NCBI RefSeq assembly: GCF_037975245.1
Contig: NC_092576.1
Span: forward strand, 45,237,111-45,301,110
Length of the DNA: 64,000 bases
Direction of reading: 5' to 3'
Source: Apostichopus japonicus
Taxonomy: Eukaryota; Echinodermata; Holothuroidea; Aspidochirotida; Stichopodidae
This document shows positions 1 to 10,756 of the stretch, in pieces (position 1 is the stretch's first letter; every line of letters begins with the position of its first letter). Both the position numbers and the translations under genes were made by a program. The notes beneath the pieces are model-generated. The model ran no database searches, was not told where the DNA came from, and saw only the letters and a program-made list of their open reading frames with translations.

Positions 1-599
1 AGAGATTTCAAAGTAGTCTGAAAAGAGAGACAGCCATACCCACCTAATGAGATTATTTAACTTATATGTTTGCAATTTGTTCACCAATAGCAGCCAGGCA
101 ACTATAAAGCAGGCACTAACTCCATCTGTCTATAGAGAGCCTTAAAGAGGGAAAGGCCGGCCATGCAAATTCTGGAGGGTCATTCTAGCCTTAACAAACA
201 GGTTTTGATTATAAATAAGCACGCATTGTGTTTTATTGTTAGCTGCGAGCAACCCTCACAGTCATGAATTCACCGACTGAGTAAGAATTAGGTCATCAAA
301 TGGAGATGAGAGCTAAAAAATAATTATTTGATTTAGCAAGACTGTGAGGTTGATAGGCGAGAAATGGGGGACCTGGAGTTAACAGGCCACCTGACCTTGT
401 TCTAGTGGTTGATGAGCCAGCTGACAAGATTTTCATGGATTCGTCACAATTTCTATTTTTGTTATAACAAATACCCACTGAATTGCTCACATAAAGCAGC
501 ACCCCAACATACATTCTGCCATTATTTTGGGTTTCGATGATAATTGTAACCTTTGCATTTAGGATGGCGTATGTGTTTTTGCGAGTGTGTGTGTTTGGG
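1..599. other. No gene seen
   Basis: AT-rich sequence. A 129-codon minus-strand opening spans 296-685 but has no splice signals or protein-like composition, and part of it lies in the adjacent repeat. Confidence 0.5.
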
Positions 600-1050
600 A
601 AGCCCATCTTGTAAACATGATATCTCAAGAAGGTAAGGTCAGAGCACTTCATATTTGGTGTGTAGAAGGACCACATTAAGTACAAGAAGCCTATTGTATT
701 TGGTAGAGATAAAGGTCATTTAGTGTCAACATGGGTTAAATTGTGGAAACCTTGTATACAATATATCTCAAGAAGGGAAGCATAGGCAGACCTCATATTT
801 GTGTGTAGAAAAACCACATTGAGTGCAACAGGCCTATTGTTTTTGGAGGTCAAAGGTCATTTGAATTCATCAGAGGTCAATTGTGAAAACCTTGTTAACA
901 TGATATCTTAATATTGGAACCTAGGGTAGATTTCATACTTGGTATGAAGGTGTATAATATTGAGTAAAAGAAGCCTATCGATTTTGGTGGGGACCAAAGG
1001 TGGTTTTGGGACAACAGGTCAAATTGTGAAAGCCTTGTAAACATGACATT
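600..1050. repeat. Diverged tandem repeat, ~141-bp period, three units
   Basis: Phrases like GTAAACATGATATCTCAAG begin near 612, 754, 894 and 1037 (about 141 bp apart), each followed by CCACATT...AAGCCTATT...AAAGGTCATTT. The style resembles the repeat at the right edge of the window (63340-64000). Confidence 0.7.
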
Positions 1051-1439
1051 GCAGTTCATCTGATTCATGAAAATTTACATCATCGAAATTATGTATTTTT
1101 TTCATTCTGGTTTAAATAAACTATGGAACAGAATTACTCATACTGTACCTTGTGATGTGTCTTATGTAGACTTTAGATGGACATCCAACTTTCCGGCTTT
1201 TCTGTACATAGAATCTGTTTCGGCTTGGTTGGCCATAATTGTGATCTGAGATCTGTTGAAAGTAAAAGAAATAAAAAATATATAGTAAAAGGAGTCATTG
1301 AAGTGGTGGGAGGAGGGGGGGGGGGGGGGATAGAGGTTTATACTTTCAAACATAACGTAGGGGTAAATAATTCATATGATATATTATGATAGGTAACTCC
1401 TGAGATATACATGAGCTTATGATATGTTCCTCACATGGA

Positions 1440-1790
1440 ACACATTACCTTACCAAACATGAATGCATTCATTAAGGCTTCATTAAAGCTTCAAATGCTT
1501 ATAAATGATGGCTTATATTTGCCCCAAGAATGCCTTCGCTAAGGCTTTGCTAAGGCTGCACCAGAGCCGAAAAATTTAAATTAGCTAAGGCTTCGATGGC
1601 TTAAATTTGCATATAAGTATTCACTTTGAAGCTTTAAATAGGCATTCGCTCTGCAGCCTTAATGCTAGCATAAATTTGCTCTGAAGCCTAAAATGAAGGC
1701 TTCATTAAAGCTTTGAATGCTTACAAATGATGGCTTATATTTGCCCCAAGAATGCCTTCGCTAAGGCTGCACCAGAATACCTTTTTAGAT
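1440..1790. repeat. Clustered AAGGCTT/AAGCTT-type short repeats with a local duplication
   Basis: Many variants of AAGGCTTC, AAAGCTTC and TAAGGCT occur. A block of about 80 bp starting GGCTTCATTAAAGCTT (near 1472) recurs near 1697 and includes GCCCCAAGAATGCCTTCGC. No coding region. Confidence 0.75.
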
Positions 1791-3724
1791 GAGTAAGTGC
1801 TTTGTTAGGTAGCAAGTTGATAAAAATGATACTTGACAAAACTGGCTGTTATTTTATTTGTGAGGCAACAAAACACACTGCATGGTTATGTTGGTGCTCA
1901 ACGTTTATTGCAGAACTTATTTTTTTTTTATGATGTTGTTGCTTACTTGCTGAGGGCAGGCAATCAAATGTCGCTCTCGTTTGATTTTGATCAAAATTGG
2001 TATGATGAAACAAACAACTGTTTGGTTTAATTTAATGTCAAGAAAGTGCAACTGCAGATCAGCAGGATGTAAAATATTATGCCTGCTTTATTATATATCT
2101 GAATGTGGTGATAATGTCTAGCTGATTGACTTCTCTTTTCTGGTCTCAATCAGTATGCACAATGTGCACTGTACCTTGTGCACTCTGGTGCTAATAAGTT
2201 TCACTTTAACCTTAATATGCAATTGTGCATTCTACTAAATTTTCAGAGAGCTATAGCTGACATATATTTTACATTATTAGTTTGTATGACTGCAACAGCC
2301 AGGACCTGTATGTTTAGCTGCCAATTAAATCGTCGTTAGTGCAATCTCTACCCCACCACCTATTGCAAATTTTGGTTGTATTACTTTGTCAAACATATTC
2401 TTGCTTTTCTTGCAAGACAATATATTCCATATATTACCTGGTTTTCATTTGATCTTAATTTTGTTTTTGTTTTTTAGGGAGGTTCTTTTATCTTCGATCT
2501 CAATGTCCAAGAACCAATGAAAGAATGGAAACTGTTGACAAACTACCTTCTTATAATTTAACAGTCCTTGCATGTTTTAGTTTGGGCTTCTTTCTTTACT
2601 ATAAATAGCAACTTAACAACATACTGATATTGTTTGATATTTAAAGTCAAAGATTGCAGTTTTTGGGAAAACTTTCATAACTTTACTGTACATTATAATG
2701 GTAACAGTTTCCAGACCAACATTCACTATTGGATTTTTCTTTGGTTTTGGTGGTTTTCCATACTGGCAGTTCAATATTTCCCTGCTTGTTACTTGCAGTG
2801 GTATGTTTTCATCAATCTCTTCAATTTTCCACAGGATTCGGTTCCTGGCAGCTTTCTTTCTTTTGCTGTCATCTGCCCTGTATTAGGAAAGTGAATGTGG
2901 GTAAATGCTTAGTATGGCATAAAGGGATGTATGTGGTGAATTATGGACCAATGCAGGATTTCTAAGAAGATTAATTGTCCAGGGGCCCCTGCCAGAAAGG
3001 ATCACCTCATTGGAGACTTGGCTGAAATTTACTTGAACTTTTCAATGCAATAACAACATGCTACTAATTTGATGTGACTGCATTTGAAAATATCATGGTC
3101 GATCTGTGGCATGTGTATATATGTGAGTTTGAATCGAGTGTGTGAGGTCAGCCAAAACTGTATTTGAAAGGTTAATTGTTTCAAGTTTGAAGTTTATTAA
3201 AAATTCCAGCATATTTATAAATAGGATATGAAAACAGTTAAGAGTTATAAAGCTTGAAATAGCATGTACTATATGTACAAATAATAAATCAAAAGTTAAT
3301 CAATGTCACTGGCTGCAGACATATCATTCATGATCAAACCACACTGTATTACAGTAGTTCAAACCAACATAATTTTTTAGGTTCCCCATGCTTTGCTAAG
3401 AATAGTCTGTACAACGAAAACCCCTGTATATGAGGGAGCAGCAGATACATGTCAAGGTCAGATGACATTTTCTAACTGAGAAGATCGATTGTATGTAATC
3501 ACAATCATTTTCTCAATGATAGCATGCTGTGCATATATAGTTGGACTAATAAAGTTACAGTGGGGGATCTTAAAGAGCCATAAATGATGATTTTGTTTTT
3601 AAGAATTAAGAACAGCTATTGGGTGGCAATAAGATGTGCCTACATATGGTTTATGGGACAGATCAACTCTATTATGCATAATATAGCATAATTATGTAGG
3701 CCTATGAGGTCCATCTAAACAAGA
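1791..3724. other. Non-coding stretch, nothing recognised
   Basis: AT-rich, intron-like. Overlapping short open frames at 2634-2965 run through the pyrimidine-rich 2720-2880 region in three frames, a sign of low stop density rather than a gene. Confidence 0.5.
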
Positions 3725-4955
3725 GCACCAATGGTGCAGAGCTCATACCTTTTCGAGCTCAAAAATGTAGGGCCCACAAAACTTTATGGCCCACCAAATT
3801 TCAGACCATTTTTCAGATTCCACCAATTTTGGGCCCATGAGGCCAAACATTTTAGGTTCAAAGACAAATTTATACCCCTAGCTCAAAACGGCGAACCCCT
3901 CCCCCTCCGTTAGCAGGATCCTGGCCACACCACTGGCTATAATTCCTATTTTCCCCCTTTAAATCCTACTTTACCCACTCTTTCAAACAATACCACTGAC
4001 CTACCCTATTAAACTTTCTCCCCTCTACCTAACTTCAGACATACTTCACAAGCACACCTTCCCAAAATTTTGGCTGGCTGCCTACATACCTCAGGCTCAA
4101 AGGCTTCTAAGAATCGGCAAGTGCTGATTGGCTATAGGGCTCTCATGCTTACAGTTCAACAGCTAATAACAACTCCAAATCCTGCTTTAATTCCACTAAC
4201 AGCCTCTGCAGAGCTTAACCACAAATGTAAACAAACACTGCAGAGACTGGGAGACAAATTAAAGGAGCTTTGGCAAAAAGGTGAAGGCTCAGATTTTTTT
4301 AAACAATGGGGATCAATTGTAATTAATTAACTTTTGACCAAAAATTATTAGGCATTACCTAATTCATACACAATCCAACAATCATCAGTTCAACTTTGAA
4401 TGTGATCCATCAAAATCTTGAGGAGATTGAGATATTTGAAAATATTACAAAGAATGACCCCTGATGACCCCCTAAATGACATTTGACCTCATTTTTCCGA
4501 ACACCCCTCGTAACCCTCATCCCGAGGAACGTTGTGACTAAGTTTCATTATAACTGGCCAAACACTGTAAACGGAAGCAATTTGAAAATATAGGGCCCGG
4601 GCCCGGGCCACAAAAGACCCCTAGTTGATCTTTGATCTCAAATTCATGAACATCCTGAAGGTGAAACTTCCATAATACTATCGTGACAAACCCTCAACAT
4701 TGTACCATGGAATCTGTAGAAGAAGCATTTTGCGTATTTCCACAAACTGGCCCATTACGGCCCACAGGTGACCTTTGAACCCAAATTTCGGACCATTTCT
4801 GATGGCCCTATACCCAATGGTCCTTGTGTCTAAGTTTCATGAAATTCCATTAAACACTGTGCGAGTGGGAGCGGTTTTACCAATTGTTGACGGATAAAGT
4901 GGTAGACGCCGCACTGTAACAATAGCTCACACCAGCATGCTGGTATGAGCTAAAA
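3725..4955. mobile_element. Non-autonomous repeat with AGCTCATACC/GGTATGAGCT ends
   Basis: Short inverted termini AGCTCATACC (near 3742) and GGTATGAGCT (near 4942), each beside a small hairpin (GCACCAATGGTGC at the left, CAGCATGCTG at the right). The interior has recurring phrases such as CTAAGTTTCAT and GACCTTTGA and no coding region. Near 3916-3936 a GGATCCTGGCCACACCACTG end suggests a truncated hAT insertion within it. Exact boundaries and a target duplication were not determined. Confidence 0.5.
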
Positions 4956-7900
4956 AGGTATATATTTTATAAAACTATTATGCCAATTTAATACTTGAAG
5001 GTGACTTAAATACCAAATCATTTTGACTATATGTGATTGCTTAAATGTCAGTATAATTGTAGAAACATGTAATTGCTGTCCATCCAGCTACAAAATCATT
5101 GATTGATTGAGCAATCATGAGAGGCCTTTACTTCAATTTCAAACACATTTTCTTAGTCATTGTAGAAAATCTAGTTTTCATGACAGGAAGATTAGGTACG
5201 GCACAATTTTACAGCTCGGACAATATAGGTAATAGAAAACTTACCTTTACGGTAGTGGTGTTAGTCTTAATATCAAATTGTTTTCTTACCATTTTGCATA
5301 TGATGTCAATGTTACTCGACTATGACATTCCAGTAGTTGTTGCAACTCATATTTGGAATTCACAAGACCACTCACAAAATCATCGCCCATAGTCGTCATT
5401 TGTGGGGTAGTTTGGGTGCAGAATTTATCCTTGGTACTTTTTATAATGCCAGTTAAAATGTGGATGTGTAAATTTGATCGAACGTGGGAGGAGACTATGT
5501 TGGAATGCCTTTCATCCATGCAACCCCCTCTACATGTGCTCTTCCACCTTAAATTATACATGTCCTTCCCTGATCTACATATTTTACACCCATAATGCTA
5601 CTCATTCTGTATTAAAAATATATTGGTGCATGCCAGTGCTGGGCAGCCAAGTAGCAGACTCCAGCCCCCATACATGCCATGACAACATAAGTACCCAGTC
5701 TAATTGATCAGGGTTTTTTATTCTTTAAAGTTTAAGTATGCCCAATTATAGCTACCTCATGACTTAGAATAGTTAGATTAACTTACTCAACACAAATCAT
5801 TGCTTTCTTTCAATTCTGTAACATACTCAGCGTTATTTACCTATATGTTGGTAGCTTGTTAGCAATAAATAGCCTATTTTACAGTGGTTTTCAGCAAGGG
5901 CCGCGGGCTACAATGTCATGTACAAATTGATAAAATACTGGGCTCTTTGGTGCCCTGTTTTTCAAGTACTGTATATTGAACATAGCCCTAAAGAAGTTAA
6001 CCTAAATTTCTTCGATCTTTACCAGGAGGAAAAGTTCTGTCGCAGTTCACTTCCACCATTTTGTGTCCAGTAAATTTTGGTTCAGAATCAAAAAATATTA
6101 TCCCGTCCAAATATAGCTTAACTTCGAATGTATCATGAACGTAGTGTGTAATACACACCGGACAAACCCAAAATTTCCCGCGCTACCCAAGTTTGATAGA
6201 TTGTCGTATTAGGAACTGTTGGCATGTGACGTCACCATGTACATGACGTCACATGCAATGCTATGTCACCCTTTCACGTTATGTCAACGAAACCCTGAAG
6301 ATTGAGTGAGAACCATTGTTCAGTTCGATCGATTTCATGACTGAACCAGAAAAAATATTTGGGAAGTTTTATAAGCCATACAATGAGGAAGAAAAAACAT
6401 TTTATTGAAAAGGGTTCTAGTATGTAAACTCGGAACTCTACTCGCTGAAAAATGCAAGTGCCTTAAATTTCCCTTGTTGAGTTACCATGCATACAAACTG
6501 TTCATACCGAAAAATTGCTAAGCTGGCACACACTCACTTGCCGTCTTCATGGCAACTGCATATTTGACTAGGCCTATCATGATTCATTGACAGAATACAT
6601 TTTGAATTTATGATTATAAAACTAAAAGTATCGCAACTCTGAATGTACACAAACACCTCGTACATATGTACATCGGCTACATGTATACAATTACAAATAC
6701 AATGTGTATTATTGTGTTGTATGCTATACACAGTGCAATAGGCTACATTACATGTGTTGTGTAGAGCGGAGTCAAGCGAGTAAACAAACGATCTAGGACT
6801 GCCTATAATGGGCGCAGTAGTTGGGAATAGTTGCTTCATTGTGTTAAGAACAGTATATACTTTCGTTCATATATACCTACCAAAAGTTTTGGAAAGTTGC
6901 TAATGTGAATATCTTGAATATGTTCGTGTTGATCATACTGATTGTAGTGACATTGACATTGACATGACATTCAATTACCCTAACTCAAGCAGCATTGAAT
7001 GCACTCTCACCCACTCTTAAGTGACTGCATGCTCCAGCGACCAAGATCAATAAAAATCCCTGGAATTCTGTGTGCAAGTTCCTTGTACAACACTGTTGTG
7101 TGAGAACAGCATGATTGACTACCAGAGACTACATCAAGTAAGTTGTGATAACCACCGCTCTATTCTACAGTACTAACCTCAATTGAAGATTGTGACACAA
7201 CCTCAATCTTCAACACTGATATCGACAGAGTATGGAGGGATCCATGTTGAATACTAAAGTATATCACGTGCTCGCTGAGAGCCAATCAGAATCGAGGACA
7301 TTTTTTTCAGTGTCAGTTCAATTTGGGAAAAAAATATTTGCAGCCTGCCCATCATTAATATGCATGATATCAATTGCAACACACATCAGTGTGTGAAGAC
7401 TATCTACCAATATCATAATACCAAGTTTGACGAAATTCCGACTTATAGTAGCCAAGTTATTGCAATTTGGAGTTTTTCAGGTTTGACCCGGTGACCTCAT
7501 TAATATTCATGATATAAGCACCAAAATCAATAGGGTTCATCTAGTTACAATGGGCCACCCACCCACCAAGTGTGGTAATGATCGGTCATTCCCTTGTTGA
7601 GTTATCGTGCATACAAGCTAAAGCGTCACACACACATTCACCTACACATGTTTGTATTACATTCAGACCGAGGACCCCATTGTATTTTCAATTGTTCAAA
7701 TCCACGTACCACTAACCTTAACAATACCCCATACAATAGAATTCTTCTGAGGACGTGGTCATTCTTTTGAAATCACAACATTCTTTACTCCTTTGACTCC
7801 CATATTAAGAATCTCCTCTTTAAGTATCTAATTAATAAATCATATGCTCAGAATGATTTAACATCCTCCTTAGATAGGCTCAATTTTTTTTTAACTGGAA

Positions 7901-8086
7901 GAAGGCTTTGGCTCTGGTAGAAGGGATGGGGTTAGTTTAGGAACTTGGTGGCTAGAGGTCTTGTGAGTAAAACTCCAGAAGTTTACTTCTGGGATCTTTT
8001 TTTCTTGGCTAAGTTCTCCTCCCGGGAGGGTGGTATTGCCCGGCCTGCCTTGTCATCATGAAGATATTCTCACAGTACCTGTCTAG
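4956..8086. other. Mostly unique non-coding DNA
   Basis: No gene recognised. It contains the paired TGACGTCA palindrome at 6222-6256 and a short duplicated phrase about gating to TTGAGTTA(C/T)C(A/G)TGCATACAA near 6477 and 7598, suggesting old dispersed repeats. If ATG101 continues to the left, this is part of its third intron. Confidence 0.5.
6222..6256. promoter_or_regulatory. Palindrome with paired TGACGTCA sites
   Basis: GCATGTGACGTCA (6222-6234), a 9-bp spacer, then TGACGTCACATGC (6244-6256) form perfect 13-bp arms. Each arm contains TGACGTCA, the consensus bound by CREB/ATF factors. No adjacent gene was identified, so a regulatory role is inference; a decayed inverted-repeat element is the alternative. 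Confidence 0.4.
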
Positions 8087-8258
8087 TCAATGAAGCTGTT
8101 GAATGATCTTTTCTTTCAAGAAATTCACACTGACCCATGGTGTCTTCTTGACGATTGTACCATCTTCCTCATCTTGGTTCAGAAGAGATATCCACTCTGC
8201 TCTGACATTGTTACTGACAATGTCCTGCATTGATCCGATCACATTCATTTTCAGCAAC
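8087..8258 (-). CDS. Candidate terminal exon, unidentified
   Basis: TTTTTGTTACAG precedes a frame ending in TGA at 8087. Reading G|TTG gives 57 codons containing SNNVRAEWISLLNQDEEDG and PWVSVNFLKEKIIQQLH, acidic then amphipathic, with protein-like composition. It is the only exon-like stretch I noticed downstream of ATG101 exon 3. However, exon 3 ends in phase 0, and phase 0 here gives only about 15 residues (VAENECDRI...) before TAA. The longer frame also does not resemble the rest of ATG101. It may be the last exon of another gene, an alternative ATG101 3' exon, or an exon reached through an unseen intermediate exon. Confidence 0.4.
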
Positions 8259-10636
8259 CTGTAACAAAAACACAAGCTCCATGAGTGTTAATCTTTACAG
8301 GTGAATTAACCGAGTTTTGCGACTGTTGTTGCAGTTATATATCCAGTAGTAGGTATTAAGGCAGAAGGCATATTAACTGTAATTTTATGCTCAAGTAGAT
8401 TTGCCGGTTACTTTATTTTGATGATCTTGTTTATTGCCTTTAACATTTAATCGAGGGTTTTTTGCAAGTATTTTCACTTAACATAAAGGAGGTGACAAAT
8501 ATGTTATGCCATCCAAGAGTTATAACAGGATATGGTTGCTATGGAAACCAGACTTGTCAATCAGTAGTTCAAGTTAAACTATTGTATTTTGTTGTTCAAT
8601 TTATGGTTTTGGTTCTTTGTTGATTTTATTAAAGAGGACACTTGCATTACAGTTAGTAGTACAATTCTGAGATTTGTGCAAGTATCTTTTTGAGTAAATT
8701 GTTTTATATTAATCGTTGCACCTGGCATGTTACTTTACAGAACCTCCAGACTATCAAGATACTTCAGATTCTCCAGACTTACCAGATTTTTATCTGAGGT
8801 AAACAATCTCCAGATTCTACCAGTGAATGAGGTTTATTCCAGACGAATACTAGCCCATCACTGAAAATTCTCTACAAGCTAAAAGTACAGGTTCCCCGGC
8901 CAGTTTAGCTTAAAGGGTACGTCAATTTCCAACAGATAGGTCCATCTCTGAAGAACAGTTTGCCCTCAGATGGGCCTAGAGGTGCAGATTATCTCCTGAG
9001 GAACTCTTGTCCACAGAGGTATGGTTTATTTAGGCATAAGGCGATACCAGCTGTGTGATGAATTTTCTGAAGTTGCGTTCATGGGGGACATTTTGTCTAC
9101 TATTGATGAATATAGCGTGACGAACTTACCAACTGCCGGCACTTAACGTTGTATTTAAGTATTAATAGTCACCGTGCCTTTAAGATTCCATTTACATTAA
9201 TAACTGTTTGTAATTAGGTCTCAGGGGATACCGGTATCTCTAACCTTTCTTCCCTTTATTTGGAAATGTTTGTGAATCATGACATCGACACAAGATTATT
9301 TTTCTGTGATTGTGAAATATGCTATACTGGACTCCTCACAGTTAACTGTTTAGTTTTATTCTTAGAGTCCTCTTGTTTCAGGATTGCAGGATTGTGTGTT
9401 TTTACATTAAAACCTGGGTTACACTCGTATTCATGCTCATCCTAACACCAACGTGAATTCTCCATCTACACATGTACCATGTAAATTGGATGTGTGGGTG
9501 TGACAAATTACTAATGACCAGCGGTTAACTGTTATAAAGTCATGTGAGAAGGTCTTGCCAAGACTGGTCATTATGTTGTGTCCTTGGGCAAGGCACTTTA
9601 TCTCCATTGATTGAGACTTTTACCTTTAACTTTTAATTCATATTGCTTTTTACATTTGATGGAGTTTCACCGCCAATGCCAACATCACTGAGTCGAGTCC
9701 TACAGCTGGAAAACTTTAAAACAGTCGTCATAGCAACAGAGAAACCCACCTGTCCACTTTGGAGACCTGCGTTGACATCTGTGGATCGTAAGGCATCTTT
9801 AAATGCTGAGACTTCTCGTCGGAGGTTTTTGTCTAAAGTTGGGGAGTTGCATCTGACCTATGAGTGGGAAATTTGAGGGATTTTTTAATTTTATGTCATA
9901 TAAATACATTTGATTTTTGTGGTTTTCAATCAGACTTGGGGTATAAATACAAACAGAATCAATATGACTATTAGTACATATTTGACACAAGAGTTTCTTT
10001 ATGTTTTTGTTCTAAAAGAAGGAACTTACAAAAATTCATGTTGATGAGTATGTGTAAGGTAAATTTGCTAACATAACATTACCAGAATAGACCAACCACA
10101 AATCAGGTTTTAATTCTGCCATCTTGGATAACAGTTTACATTAATGCACTGATTGCATGTTTGGTTCATAATGTATTAATCTATAAGTCTTAACACTACT
10201 GCATGCAGTTAAACTGCAGCCTGACTGTGGATCCAAGATTTAGTTCAACAGGAGAATGTGACTGTGAGGTCGTTAAAGTGGACTATCGATATCTATATGT
10301 AGGGGGATCTGGAGATCATCCGCTAAACAGAATTAACTTTTTAGTTTTGCAAATTGTGCATTATGAGGGATATTTAGGCTGTAAATTAGGTCTTAAGATT
10401 AGATATACACAAGGGCTGTGACAATATCTACTTTTCATTAGTCTGTGGTGTTGAAAAGTGGAGATGGAATACACCCCTACCACCCTACCACCACCCCCCG
10501 CCTCTGGATATATGCTGTACCCAATCGTATAGAGGTTGCAAAGGACAGCTGGATGATCTATTTGTGTTCAACTACATAGCTCTTTTACACACATGTATAC
10601 CAAAGATAATGAAACATGTATGAATGTTTTACTTAC
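8259..10636. other. Non-coding stretch downstream of ATG101 exon 3
   Basis: No exon recognised besides the candidates listed. A TTGGGCAAGGCACTTTA phrase near 9584 is of a kind often found in invertebrate SINE tails. A C-rich tract lies near 10474-10503. Confidence 0.45.
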
Positions 10637-10720
10637 ATAAGTCATATCAACAAAGTCACAATCAGTCTCCACCACACAAACCGTACCAATGACGAAAGCA
10701 CCTTCCTGTTTGTAGTGAAT
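10637..10720 (-). CDS. atg101: ATG101 exon 3
   Basis: The sequence TTGTTCTTGCAG precedes 28 codons beginning IHYKQEGAFVIGTV and ending DCDFVDMTY, followed by a consensus GTAAGT donor. This corresponds to human ATG101 HYKKEGTYSIGTV...DCDFIDFTY, a beta-strand region of the HORMA domain. Phase is 0 at both ends; the other two frames contain stops. Joining exon 2 (TTGK) to exon 3 (IHYK) reproduces the family order without a gap, although the two exons are 21.2 kb apart. The conserved remainder of the protein, including the WF finger that recruits downstream factors, was not found on the minus strand between 1 and 10636. It presumably lies beyond the left edge, or has been lost or has diverged. 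Confidence 0.92.
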
Positions 10721-10756
10721 CTGCAAGAACAATTTAAAGGATATGTACGGATGTAA

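Noticed and set aside
9643-9876. Plus-strand 77-codon frame
   Set aside because: It starts next to a SINE-like phrase, has no splice signals and matches no family I recognise.
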